A DNA stretch of 64,000 nucleotides, taken from NCBI GenBank assembly GCA_963708865.1, contig CAVPUC010000006.1, positions 1 to 64,000 on the forward strand, in the 5' to 3' direction. Below, in pieces: positions 31,727 to 40,827 of this stretch (its first letter is position 1; each line of letters opens with the position of its first letter). This stretch comes from DAIDKA01 sp963708865. Its GTDB lineage: Bacteria > Pseudomonadota > Gammaproteobacteria > Steroidobacterales > Steroidobacteraceae. Under the pieces are notes generated by a model that was given only the letters and a program-made list of their open reading frames with translations, searched no databases and had not been told where the DNA came from. A program made the position numbers and the translations under genes.

Positions 31727-33445
31727 CTAGAGGCGCGGCAGCCACGCATCAATCACCGCACAGCGGCCTTCGCCGATGGCGGCGAGCGCCCGCTCAAGCG
31801 CGGGCGCAAGTTGCGCGGGCGTGCGCACGATTTCCGCGTGCGCACCGCCGGCCGCGGCCGCAATGCCGGAATAATCCGGCGGCGGCTCGAAGCGGATGTC
31901 CAGATCCGGCGCGCGGCTGGCAAAGCCATCCGGATGCACGCCGAGCGTCGAGAACTTCGGTGCGCGCCAGCCCTGATTGTTGAAGATGATCTGCAGGAAG
32001 GGCGTGCGATAGCGCCGCGCGATCCAGTGCACCGTCGAAGGAATGGAAAACATGTAGGTGCCATCCCCGGTGAAGGCGCACACCAGCGCATCGGGACGCG
32101 CGAGCTTGGCACCGATCGCGGCGCCCCCATTCCAGCCCAGTGAACCCCCGCCGCTGACGAAGTAGGTGCCGGGCTTGCGCCGCCCACTGTGATTGGTGAC
32201 GACATGAAAATTGGTCACCGCCTCGCTCAGCACCAGCGCGTCCTCGCCGATCGCCTCGCGAACCTGCGCGGTCACGTATTCGGCCGTCAGCTGCTCGCCG
32301 GGTTCCTCGAGCTTGAGCAGTTCCGCGCGCAGCGCCGCGTGACGGCGGCCCAGCTGGGCGGTGCGCTCACGCACCGCCGCCGCATCCACCTGCAAGGTGT
32401 CGAGTGCAGCATTGATCTGGCGCAGCGCCGTGAAGCCATCCGCCCGCCAGGCCCGCGCGGCGCGGACATACCACAGCGGCATCTGCTGCTTGAGCGGATC
32501 GACGTCGATATGCAGGATGTGGGCATCCGCGGCGGGTCGGTTGATCAGCGGGATCCACGGGACATCGCTGTCGAGGATCAGGATGGTGTCGGCTTCCGCG
32601 AGCGCCGGGTTCTGGCGTTTTTCATTCCACTGGCAACCCTGGTGCAGCGGATCATCGGCTGGAAAGTTCACGGTCGAGGGCACCGACTCCAGCACACCCA
32701 TGCCGAGCCTGCGACACAGCCGGGTCAGCTCCGCGACCGCCGCCGGGGTGCGGCCGAGGTACGTCGTCACGACCAGGGGACGACGGGCGGCGACCAGTGT
32801 ACGGGCCACCTCCAGCGCATCTTCCGGCGCCAGCGCGCCGACGCCCAGGCGCGGCCACAGCCGCACCTCCTCGCGGTGGGGCTCGACCTCCTGCTCGAGG
32901 ATTTCGCGCGCCGCGACCAGGTATACCGGACCCTTCGGATCACTGCTGGCGACCTGCAGGGCGCGATGGACGATCTGTGGCGCATTCGCGCCCACCCGGA
33001 TCTCGTTGTCGTAGCGCATGTACCCGCGCACCAGGCCGCGCTGGTCGAACACATCCTGGATCCAGTGGATGAACTCGTTGCGGCTGCCGCGCGCCTCCCC
33101 CTCGAGGGTCGCGGGGGACATGCCGGCCATGATCAGCACCGGCACGCGGCCCTTGGCTGCATTGTGTACCGCCCCGGCCAGTGCCTGGGTGCCGCACTCG
33201 ACGTGTACCAAAACGGCCTGGGCCTGACCGCTGACGGCCGCATGGCCGTGCGCTGCGCTCAGCGCCACCATTTCGTTGGGGCAGGTAATGACCTCCGGAT
33301 AGGGAAACGCCGTGCCCTGCGGCGCCGCCCGGGCGAGGGCATACGCTTCCATGAAGGCGCTGTGGTCGCTGCCCAGATTGACGAACAAATACTGCACGCC
33401 CGCTTCGCGCAGGGCCGACAACATGGCTGAGCTGGTGGTGTACAT
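31727..33445 (-). CDS. Thiamine diphosphate-dependent decarboxylase/synthase-like enzyme
   Basis: A 572-residue acetolactate-synthase/benzoylformate-decarboxylase superfamily enzyme. The catalytic Glu is in TCPNEMVALSAAHG and the ThDP-binding motif runs from FTGDGTYMFS to IIFNNQGW. The three-domain layout is complete. It does not match acetolactate synthase in its catalytic loops and has no small subunit, so a different 2-keto acid is likely, perhaps an aryl one given the neighbours. It ends 6 bases from the convergent ligW stop. The start has no ribosome binding site, and TAAAAT lies 7 bases before the ATG, so the mRNA may be leaderless. Confidence 0.8.
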   Translation of the reverse strand: MYTTSSAMLSALREAGVQYLFVNLGSDHSAFMEAYALARAAPQGTAFPYPEVITCPNEMVALSAAHGHAAVSGQAQAVLVHVECGTQALAGAVHNAAKGRVPVLIMAGMSPATLEGEARGSRNEFIHWIQDVFDQRGLVRGYMRYDNEIRVGANAPQIVHRALQVASSDPKGPVYLVAAREILEQEVEPHREEVRLWPRLGVGALAPEDALEVARTLVAARRPLVVTTYLGRTPAAVAELTRLCRRLGMGVLESVPSTVNFPADDPLHQGCQWNEKRQNPALAEADTILILDSDVPWIPLINRPAADAHILHIDVDPLKQQMPLWYVRAARAWRADGFTALRQINAALDTLQVDAAAVRERTAQLGRRHAALRAELLKLEEPGEQLTAEYVTAQVREAIGEDALVLSEAVTNFHVVTNHSGRRKPGTYFVSGGGSLGWNGGAAIGAKLARPDALVCAFTGDGTYMFSIPSTVHWIARRYRTPFLQIIFNNQGWRAPKFSTLGVHPDGFASRAPDLDIRFEPPPDYSGIAAAAGGAHAEIVRTPAQLAPALERALAAIGEGRCAVIDAWLPRL

Positions 33446-33448
33446 GAA

Positions 33449-33461
33449 CGCTATTTTAGCG
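33449..33461. promoter_or_regulatory. Palindrome at the ThDP enzyme start
   Basis: CGCTATTTTAGCG has perfect 5-bp arms around TTT, three bases upstream of the ThDP enzyme ATG on the minus strand. It holds a TAAAAT -10-like element. A close relative, GCGCTATTATAGCGC, precedes the rhomboid gene at 52051-52065. Confidence 0.4.
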
Positions 33462-33561
33462 CATCAGGCCACACGGCAGCGGCCGCGTGGCTTAGACTTT
33501 GAGGCGTTTCGCGGGTCGCCAGGGAGGGCCATCCGCACCAATCAGCCAAAGGTGCCGTCTT

Positions 33562-34389
33562 ATGGGAGAGTTGCTCAAGGGCCGCGTGGCCATCGTCACC
33601 GGAGCGGGACGTGGTTTTGGCCGGGCCATCGCCATGCGCTTTGCCGGCGAAGGCGCGGCCGTCGCGGTCACCTCGCGCACCCGCGCGGAACTGCAGTCCA
33701 CGGTGGAGGATATCGGTCGCATCGGCGGTCGTGCCATTGCCATCGAAGGCGACGTCACCAACCCGGCCGATGTCGACCGGGTGGTCTCCACGACCGAGCA
33801 GCAACTGGGTGCGGTCAGTCTGCTGGTGAGCAATGCCGGGGTGCCCGGACCCTTCGGACCGGTCTGGTCGGTGAATCCGGAACAGTGGGTGGCCGCCCAG
33901 TATGTGCACATCCGCGCGCCCTTTTATTACATGCAGCGGGTGATGCCGGGCATGATCGAGCGACGCGCCGGAACCGTGATCCTGGTGTCGGCCATCGCCA
34001 GCCGCATCGTGGCCCCGTACCTGAGCGCCTACTGCCTGGGCAAGATCGCGCAGACCCGCTTGGCCGCGGTCGCGGCGGCGGAGAGTCGCGAATTTGGCGT
34101 CGATGTGTACTCGATCGATCCGGGCTTCGTGTACACCGGCATGGCCGAAGACACGGCCAACAGCCCCGACGCCCAGCGCTGGCTGCCCGGCATGGTGGAC
34201 CGTCTGCGCTCGGTGCGCGAATCCCCGCACCGCAATGCCGACCTGGTGCGCTGCGCCCAGCGCTGCCTCGACCTTGCGAGCGGCCGCTACAGCGCCCTGT
34301 CCGGCCGTTACCTGGAATTGGGCGACGATCTGGATATGGCGTTGCGTGAGGCGGCCTTGACCACGCCGGCCAAACCCGCCGCACACTGA
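33562..34389 (+). CDS. Short-chain dehydrogenase/reductase
   Basis: A 275-residue classical SDR. TGAGRGFGRAIA binds the cofactor, LVSNAGVPG is the NAG motif, the catalytic Ser lies in VSAIAS and Tyr/Lys in YCLGK. The start at 33562 gives MGELLKGRVAIVTG; the longer frame adds an unsupported N-terminus. The next gene, an aldo/keto reductase, begins 20 bases beyond its stop and is probably cotranscribed. SDRs act as C-alpha dehydrogenases in lignin dimer breakdown, but the substrate here cannot be inferred. Confidence 0.85.
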   Translation: MGELLKGRVAIVTGAGRGFGRAIAMRFAGEGAAVAVTSRTRAELQSTVEDIGRIGGRAIAIEGDVTNPADVDRVVSTTEQQLGAVSLLVSNAGVPGPFGPVWSVNPEQWVAAQYVHIRAPFYYMQRVMPGMIERRAGTVILVSAIASRIVAPYLSAYCLGKIAQTRLAAVAAAESREFGVDVYSIDPGFVYTGMAEDTANSPDAQRWLPGMVDRLRSVRESPHRNADLVRCAQRCLDLASGRYSALSGRYLELGDDLDMALREAALTTPAKPAAH

Positions 34390-34409
34390 ATGCACGGCAG
34401 GAAATTCCT

Positions 34410-35441
34410 ATGCGCATGAAGAAATTCGGCAACACGGGGCTCGTGGTCTCCGAGATCTGCCTCGGCGCCATGACCTTTGGCGGCAACGAAGGCATCTGGG
34501 CGCAAATCGCCAGCCTCGGGCAGGCCACGGCCGATGAGTTGGTCAAGCTCGCCTTCGATGGCGGCGTGAACTTCTTCGATACCGCCGATGTGTACTCGGC
34601 GGGACGCTCGGAGGAGATCCTCGGCCAGTCGCTGCGCAATCTGGGTATTGCCCGTGATCAGTTCGTGCTGGCCACCAAGGTGCTCGGCCGCGCCGGCCCC
34701 GGGGTCAATCAGCTCGGCCTGTCGCGCTATCACATCATGGCGGCGCTGGATGCGAGCCTCAAGCGTCTGCAGCTGGATCACGTGGACCTGTATCAGATCC
34801 ACGGCACCGATCCGCTCACGCCCATCGAGGAAACCCTGGAGGCCCTGAATGATTGCGTGCGCGCCGGCAAGGTGCGTTACCTCGGCGTCAGCAATCACGC
34901 CGCCTGGCACATTGCCAAGTCACTGGGCATCAGCGAACGTAAGCGACTGGCGCGCTTTGAAAGCATCCAGGCGTACTACTCCATTGCCGGTCGCGAACTG
35001 GAGCGTGAAATCGTGCCACTCGCCACTGACCAGAAGCTCGCCATCCTGCCGTGGAGCCCGCTGGCCGGCGGCTTTCTGTCGGGCAAGTTCAAACGCGACG
35101 CCCAGGGGCCCGAAGGCGCGCGGCGCAGCACCTTTGATTTCCCGCCGGTGGATCGCGAGAAGGCTTTCCGCATCATCGATGTCATGCGGCCGCTCGCCGA
35201 GAAGCACTCCGCCTCCGTCGCCGGCATCGCCGTCGCGTGGCTGCTGCATCAAAGCGCCGTCACCTCGGTGCTGGTCGGGGCGAGAACCCGCGAGCAGCTT
35301 GCGGACAACCTGGCGTCCACCAAAGTGAAGCTCACCGCCGAGGACCTCAGCGCCTTGAACCAGGTATCGGCGCTGACGCCGGAGTATCCGGGCTGGATGC
35401 TCGAGCGCATGGGCATGGATCGGCTGAACACGCTGCGCTAA
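34410..35441 (+). CDS. Aldo/keto reductase
   Basis: A 343-residue NAD(P)H-dependent oxidoreductase with the AKR catalytic set: Asp and Tyr in FFDTADVYSAGRSEE, Lys in VLATKVLG and His in DLYQIHGTDP. A second segment, VSNHAAW, and the cofactor-binding VLVGARTREQLADNL are in place. It is the second gene of an SDR-AKR pair and overlaps the convergent esterase by four bases. The substrate is unknown; aryl aldehydes or ketones are plausible given the neighbourhood. Confidence 0.87.
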   Translation: MRMKKFGNTGLVVSEICLGAMTFGGNEGIWAQIASLGQATADELVKLAFDGGVNFFDTADVYSAGRSEEILGQSLRNLGIARDQFVLATKVLGRAGPGVNQLGLSRYHIMAALDASLKRLQLDHVDLYQIHGTDPLTPIEETLEALNDCVRAGKVRYLGVSNHAAWHIAKSLGISERKRLARFESIQAYYSIAGRELEREIVPLATDQKLAILPWSPLAGGFLSGKFKRDAQGPEGARRSTFDFPPVDREKAFRIIDVMRPLAEKHSASVAGIAVAWLLHQSAVTSVLVGARTREQLADNLASTKVKLTAEDLSALNQVSALTPEYPGWMLERMGMDRLNTLR

Positions 35442-36961
35442 CGCGCCGGCGCCGGCTGCGGAATCGCGGCCGCCAGATCCAGCCGCGCCCTTTCGAAGTT
35501 GCTGCGCACGAACTCGCCGTTGTTGCTGAACTCCAGCAGCTGCTGGTTTTCCAGATCCAGGGCCGGCCACGGTTCGGTTTTGCTCGCCGGATTGCCCGTG
35601 ATCACGAACCGCGCCCAGCGCTCCTGCACCGCCGCGACCACGGGCAGCGAATCGGGCGGCTCGGCAGCAGCGCCCGGCATCAGATTCATATGACCGAACA
35701 CGGCGTACACCTCATCCACGTGCGAGGCCCCGGGCACCTGCTCACGCTGCGAGGGGCGCACGTACGAGTAGGAGTAGAGGAAGGTCGGCGAGCCGTGGGA
35801 GGCGGCGGCCCGTGCCGCGGTGCGCGTGGGCGCGGTGATCAGCATGTCGGTGGCCAGCTGCAACTGCGTAAGCTCGGTGCGGTTCGTGCCATAGCCGTCG
35901 AACAGCGCCGTGACCCGCGGCCACACGCTCGCGAGCCGTTGCGAGAGACCCTTGGCGGCATTGGCAAAGAATCCCGCCTCGTAATTGTTGGAACCGATCA
36001 GCAGCGGCACCTGGACAGCCTGTCCCTCATCAAACGCCGTCGCGACATCCTGGGTCAGAAGCTTGCCATCGATCATCGGCCCCACATTTGCGCCCGGCGC
36101 GGGGCCATCGCCCTGTACCTGCGCGGCCGACAGTCGGCGCAGCGCCGCTGCGTCCCGGGCGCTTGGATCCCAGCTGAGGGCCGCCGCGGCACCGGCAGCT
36201 TGCGCCTTCTCGAAGGAGGTGGAGGGGGTACTGAACACGCCGGATTCGATGATGGCCTTGGAGAACAGCCCCGCCGACAGCGGCGAGCTCATCAGGTCAT
36301 AGACCACGCTGCCGCCGGCGGACTGACCGGCCAGCGTGACCTTGCGCGGATCGCCACCCAGGCTCTTGATGTTCGCCTGCACCCACTTCAGCGCCGCCAG
36401 CACGTCCAGGAGCCCGTAGTTGCCGAGCGGCCCTTGCGGATTCTCCTGGGTCAATGCCGGATGGGCGAAAAAGCCGAATTTGCCGAGGCGGTAATTCAAG
36501 GTGACGACCATCACTCCGCGCCGCGCGAGGCTTGCGCCGTCGTACAGCGGCTGGGCCGCCGAACCGGCCATGAAGGCACCGCCATGCACCCACACCAGCA
36601 CCGGCAGATGACGCGCGGTGGGTTTGGCGGGCACCCAGATGTTGAGGAACAGGCAGTCCTCGCTCATCGCCACCACGGCGCGACCCCGACCCTGCATGCA
36701 TGCCGGTCCGAACGTGAGCGCATCGCGCGTCCCGGCCCACGCGGGCAGCGGCTGCGGCGCCCGCCAGCGCAGCTCCCCGGTTGGCGGGCGGGCATACGGC
36801 ACGCCGAGAAAACTGCGCATGCCGTCCTGCTCGGCGCCGCGCAGCACCCCGGCGGGAGTCTTCACGCTGACGGTGTTGGCGGGCGGCTCCTGCGCGGATG
36901 CGGTCCAGGGCATGGCGCACAGCAATGCCGGCACCAGCAGCCGACGTGAGCGACGGATCAC
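35438..36961 (-). CDS. Exported type-B carboxylesterase
   Basis: A 507-residue alpha/beta-hydrolase of the carboxylesterase type-B family. A signal peptide ends near residue 23 (AMPWTASAQEPP). The nucleophile Ser sits in LAGQSAGGSV, the family's EDCLFLNIWVP segment is present, the acid is probably Glu in NNYEAGFFA and the His is in GASHVDEVY. It is predicted to be periplasmic. Its ATG overlaps the stop of the PQQ alcohol dehydrogenase gene, so they are one operon. It could release alcohols from aromatic esters, which the dehydrogenases would then oxidise; that link is inferred. Confidence 0.88.
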   Translation of the reverse strand: MIRRSRRLLVPALLCAMPWTASAQEPPANTVSVKTPAGVLRGAEQDGMRSFLGVPYARPPTGELRWRAPQPLPAWAGTRDALTFGPACMQGRGRAVVAMSEDCLFLNIWVPAKPTARHLPVLVWVHGGAFMAGSAAQPLYDGASLARRGVMVVTLNYRLGKFGFFAHPALTQENPQGPLGNYGLLDVLAALKWVQANIKSLGGDPRKVTLAGQSAGGSVVYDLMSSPLSAGLFSKAIIESGVFSTPSTSFEKAQAAGAAAALSWDPSARDAAALRRLSAAQVQGDGPAPGANVGPMIDGKLLTQDVATAFDEGQAVQVPLLIGSNNYEAGFFANAAKGLSQRLASVWPRVTALFDGYGTNRTELTQLQLATDMLITAPTRTAARAAASHGSPTFLYSYSYVRPSQREQVPGASHVDEVYAVFGHMNLMPGAAAEPPDSLPVVAAVQERWARFVITGNPASKTEPWPALDLENQQLLEFSNNGEFVRSNFERARLDLAAAIPQPAPAR

Positions 36962-39141
36962 TTCACCCCTGATGCGGCCTGCGCTTCGGCCACGCTCTCA
37001 TTCACCCGATGGGTGACGTAGTCCCGGATGAGCTCGATGGAGGGTGGCGCCAGCAGTGTGCCGAAGGCCACCATGCCTTTGGGCTCGAGAATTCCATCGT
37101 GAACGATTTTCTGGAACAGCTCGTCATCGCGCAGGGCGGCCGAATAACGCAGGTCCGGCATGGTGCCGCCGCTGACCGCCGTATCGCCGTGGCAGTTGCC
37201 GCAGAAGGTGTGATACAGCAGCTTGCCCTGCGCCACCTGCGCCGCGTTGCCGAGCTCCGGCAGTGCCGCCAGCACCGCGCTCGAGGCCGGCGGCACCGGT
37301 GGCAGCGTGTCCGTGCCATCAAGCGCGAACACCAGCACCCGCGGAATATTGCCGCGATCGATCTGGGTTCGGCGCGCAAGTTCGCCCGCCGAGAGCGCAA
37401 AGGCGCCGCCCCAGCCGGTTTCAACCGCGATGTACTGTTTACCGCCGACCGCGTAGCTCACCGGCGGTGCCAGAATGCCGGTGCCGGTCGAGACGCTCCA
37501 TAACAACTTGCCGTCCGCATCGCCGTAGGCGCTGAGCTTGCCCATGGCGTCGCCCGAGAAAACCAGGTGCCCTGCGGACACCAGTGTGCCGCCGTTCCAC
37601 GGGTGGCCGAACTCCACGCGCCATACTTCCTTCTGCGCCACCGGGTCCCAGGCGGCGAGATGGCCTTTCAAGCCCTTCAATGCCGCCGCCTTGATGACCG
37701 GATCCTGGGGCAGGCTTCCGGCATTCTGGTCAATGCCCACATTGAAGGTGAGGTTGGTCGGGTGAAAGGACTGCTGGCCGATGTAGGGGAAGGAGACTTC
37801 GATGACCGGCAGGTACACCAGGCCCGTCTGCGGACTGAACGACATGGGCATCCAGTTGTGTGCACCAGCGGGTCCCGGCGCACCCACCCACGGCTTGCCG
37901 GTATGGTCATACAACGCCTGCGGGGTCACGTGCGGGCGGCCGGTGACCGCATCCACGCCCGTCGACCAGTTCAGTGCGTCCACATATTGGTGGATGCTGA
38001 TTGGCTTGCCGGTCTGCCGGTCGAGGACATAGAAGTAGCCGTTCTTCGGCGCCTGCATGATGACGTGGCGCAGCTGGCCCGCAATCGTGAGGTCTGCCAG
38101 CACCAGCGACTGCGTCGCACTGTAGTCCCACATCTCACCGGGCGTGTTCTGGAAGTGCCAGACGTACTGCCCGGTATCGGGGCGCACGGCGATGATCGAC
38201 GCGATGAACAGATCGTCGCTCGATCCCGGTGAGCGAAACTTCTTGTTCCAGGGACCGCCGTTGTCGGTGCCGAAATACAAGAGGTCCAGCTGCGGGTCAT
38301 AGGCCATGGCGTCCCAGACCGTGGCGCCGCCGCCGCCCTGCCACCACTCCCCGCGCCAGGTCTTGCGCGCAAGCTTCGCGAGGATCTCATCCGAGGCGGC
38401 GCCGTCCTTGACGCCGGGCTTGCCGGGCACGGTGTAGAAGCGCCAGATGAGCTTGCCGGAATCCGCATCGTAGGCCGACACGAAGCCGCGCCCGCTCTCC
38501 TCGGCACCGCCGTTGCCGATGATGATCTTGCCCTTGATGACGCGCGGCGCACCGGTAATGGTCGCCCGCGAGCCCTCAGGTATGGTGCGCACCGCCCACA
38601 CCGGCTTGCCGGTGGCGGTGTCGAGTGCCACCAGTCGCCCATCCAACGTGCCCAGGTACACGCGCCCCTGCCAGGCGGCGAGCCCACGATTGACGACATC
38701 ACAGCAGGCATCGATGCCGGTGTGCCCCGGCACCTGCGGGTCATAGCTCCACTTGAGCGCCCCGGTGGCGGCCTCCAGTGCGAACACGCGGCTCCAGCTC
38801 GCCGTCACATACATCACCCCATCGATGATCAGCGGCGTCGACTCCTGGGCCCGCGGGTCCACCGGCAGATCGAAGTGCCAGGCAGGCTTCAGTCCCGCAA
38901 CGGTGTCCCGGTTGATCTGCTGCAACGGACTGAACCGATGCTCATCGTAGGTACGCCCGTAGGTGAGCCAGTTGTCGCCCTCGCCGCCCGCGCCGAGCAG
39001 GCGCGCGGTGTCGACCGGCAGGGATGGCGGCGCGGGCATCGAGGCCGGCGCCGAGCCGGTGGTGGAACCCGTGACCGCACCCTGGTGACTGCAGCCGGCG
39101 CACGCGACCAGCCAGGCCAAGGCAATGACGCTTCGGCGCAT
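36958..39141 (-). CDS. PQQ-dependent quinohaemoprotein alcohol dehydrogenase
   Basis: A 727-residue predicted lipoprotein (ALAWLVACAGCSHQ). Residues 60-600 are the eight-bladed PQQ propeller, with repeated W-motifs (DGRLVALDTATGKPVWAVRT), the adjacent Cys-Cys of the disulfide ring in DACCDVV and the catalytic Asp in GEMWDYSATQ. The C-terminal cytochrome c domain has CGNCHGDT. A lanthanide enzyme would show a second Asp two residues after the catalytic one (WDxD); here it is Ser, so calcium is likely. It oxidises alcohols in the periplasm and passes electrons to cytochrome c. Operon with aldehyde dehydrogenase upstream and esterase downstream. Confidence 0.92.
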   Translation of the reverse strand: MRRSVIALAWLVACAGCSHQGAVTGSTTGSAPASMPAPPSLPVDTARLLGAGGEGDNWLTYGRTYDEHRFSPLQQINRDTVAGLKPAWHFDLPVDPRAQESTPLIIDGVMYVTASWSRVFALEAATGALKWSYDPQVPGHTGIDACCDVVNRGLAAWQGRVYLGTLDGRLVALDTATGKPVWAVRTIPEGSRATITGAPRVIKGKIIIGNGGAEESGRGFVSAYDADSGKLIWRFYTVPGKPGVKDGAASDEILAKLARKTWRGEWWQGGGGATVWDAMAYDPQLDLLYFGTDNGGPWNKKFRSPGSSDDLFIASIIAVRPDTGQYVWHFQNTPGEMWDYSATQSLVLADLTIAGQLRHVIMQAPKNGYFYVLDRQTGKPISIHQYVDALNWSTGVDAVTGRPHVTPQALYDHTGKPWVGAPGPAGAHNWMPMSFSPQTGLVYLPVIEVSFPYIGQQSFHPTNLTFNVGIDQNAGSLPQDPVIKAAALKGLKGHLAAWDPVAQKEVWRVEFGHPWNGGTLVSAGHLVFSGDAMGKLSAYGDADGKLLWSVSTGTGILAPPVSYAVGGKQYIAVETGWGGAFALSAGELARRTQIDRGNIPRVLVFALDGTDTLPPVPPASSAVLAALPELGNAAQVAQGKLLYHTFCGNCHGDTAVSGGTMPDLRYSAALRDDELFQKIVHDGILEPKGMVAFGTLLAPPSIELIRDYVTHRVNESVAEAQAASGVK

Positions 39142-39186
39142 GAGATACCCCCTCCAGATCTTTTCGAAATATGTCTTATCGGTCGT

Positions 39187-40701
39187 TCACAGCGCGATGC
39201 ACACGGACTTGATCTCGGTGTAGTGCTCGAACACGGTATGGCTGTGCTCGCGGCCGAATCCGGACTGCTTGTAGCCGCCGAACGGCATGGCCGGATCCAC
39301 GAAGCTGTGGCAGTTCACCCACACCGTTCCCGCGCGCACCTTGGGCACCAGCCGATGGATGGCACTGATGTCGCGACCCCAGATGCTGGCGGCGAGTCCG
39401 TACGGGGAGTCATTGGCCATGGCCGCGATCTCCTCCAGGTCATCGAAGCGCTGCGCCACCAGCACCGGTCCAAAGATCTCCTCGCGCACCACCGCCATGT
39501 CCGGGCGGACATTGGCGATGACCGTGGGCTTCACGTAATAGCCGTGTCCCTCCGGCGCCTCGCCTCCCGTCATGACCTTGGCGCCGCCCTTGCGCCCCGA
39601 CTCGATGTAGCCGAGCACGCGGTCCTGCTGCTCCTTGGAGACCAGGGGGCCCATCTCGGTCTTGGGGTCGAGCCCCGGCCCAAGGCGAATGCGGCCGGCC
39701 GCCTGACTTACGCCCTCGACGATCTGATCGAACACCTTGCTGTGGGCATAGAGTCGCGAGCCTGCGGCGCAGACCTGTCCGGCGTTGAAGAAAATGGCAT
39801 TGGCCGCGCCGCCGACGACGGCATCGATGTTCGCATCGGGCAGCACGATCACGGGCGACTTTCCGCCGAGCTCCAGCGACACACGCTTGAGGGTGTCGGT
39901 CGCGGACTTGTTGATGATCTTGCCGACGGACGTGGAGCCCGTGAAGGCGACTTTGTCGACATCCGGATGCGCCACCAGCGCAGCCCCGGTGGTCTCGCCG
40001 TTGCCGGTCAGGATATTCACCACGCCCGGCGGGAAGCCGGCCTCGGTGATGAGCTCCCCCAGCCGCAGCGCCGACAACGGGGTCTGCTCCGCCGGCTTGA
40101 GCACGCACGTGCAGCCGCACGCCAGCGCCGGCCCCAGCTTCCAGGCCGCCATCGCCAGCGGAAAATTCCAGGGAATGATCTGCGCCACGACCCCGATGGG
40201 CTCGCGCAGCGTGTAGGTATGAAACGTTGTACCCGGCCCCGCGAAAATCGAGGTGTTGAACGTTGAGCCCTCGAGCTTGGTGGCCCAGCCGGCCATGTAG
40301 CGGAAGTAGTCGCGCGTGCTCGGGACATCCACCACGCTGGCGATGAATTTGGTCTTGCCATTGTCGAGGCTTTCCAGCTCCGCGAGTTCATCGGCGTGCT
40401 GCTCGATGAGATCCGAGAGTTTCCACAACAGCGCCTCGCGCTTGACCGGCAGCATGTCGTGCCAGGCGCCCCGCTCGAACGCCGCCCGTGCCGCGGCCAC
40501 CGCCCGGTCCACATCCTCGGCATTGGCATCGGCCACCACCGCGATCTGTCGGCCGGTGGCCGGATCAATCACCGGGATGGTCGCCGCGGAGCGCGACTGC
40601 ACCCATTCACCGCCGATCAGCAGTCGCGGCGGACGTTTAAGGAAGCGGGCGACGGTCGCAGAGGGTTCGGGCTGGCGGGCGATTTCAATGGCGGCGTTCA
40701 C
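39187..40701 (-). CDS. Aldehyde dehydrogenase, phenylacetaldehyde/betaine-aldehyde type
   Basis: A 504-residue NAD(P)-dependent aldehyde dehydrogenase. The catalytic Cys lies in FNAGQVCAAGSRLY and the general-base Glu in SLELGGKSPVIV, and the cofactor segment GNGETTGAALVAHPDVDKVAFTG-like is intact. The sequence style matches phenylacetaldehyde and related aromatic aldehyde dehydrogenases, though many broad-range members look alike. It is the first gene of an operon with the PQQ alcohol dehydrogenase 45 bases downstream, giving a route from alcohol to acid. Cytoplasmic. Confidence 0.88.
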   Translation of the reverse strand: MNAAIEIARQPEPSATVARFLKRPPRLLIGGEWVQSRSAATIPVIDPATGRQIAVVADANAEDVDRAVAAARAAFERGAWHDMLPVKREALLWKLSDLIEQHADELAELESLDNGKTKFIASVVDVPSTRDYFRYMAGWATKLEGSTFNTSIFAGPGTTFHTYTLREPIGVVAQIIPWNFPLAMAAWKLGPALACGCTCVLKPAEQTPLSALRLGELITEAGFPPGVVNILTGNGETTGAALVAHPDVDKVAFTGSTSVGKIINKSATDTLKRVSLELGGKSPVIVLPDANIDAVVGGAANAIFFNAGQVCAAGSRLYAHSKVFDQIVEGVSQAAGRIRLGPGLDPKTEMGPLVSKEQQDRVLGYIESGRKGGAKVMTGGEAPEGHGYYVKPTVIANVRPDMAVVREEIFGPVLVAQRFDDLEEIAAMANDSPYGLAASIWGRDISAIHRLVPKVRAGTVWVNCHSFVDPAMPFGGYKQSGFGREHSHTVFEHYTEIKSVCIAL

Positions 40702-40827
40702 GGCGATTTCTCCTTGACGGACTGCGCGGCTGAGTCTACCCCCCGCCGGCCCTTTACGGCAGCGCTGCCAGCGGTGTAAAACCCACGGGCCTTGCGCCCC
40801 TTAAGCGAACCTGGGATCCGAAAACCG

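Noticed and set aside
35237..36949. A 570-codon plus-strand frame over the esterase
   Set aside because: It lies opposite a complete carboxylesterase with catalytic motifs and has shadow-type composition.
36958..39141. Lanthanide-dependent (XoxF/PedH-like) PQQ dehydrogenase
   Set aside because: The extra Asp two residues after the catalytic Asp is Ser here (WDYS), the calcium pattern.
38722..40266. A 514-codon plus-strand frame over the PQQ and aldehyde dehydrogenase genes
   Set aside because: Opposite two well-supported enzymes, spanning their boundary, without start signals.
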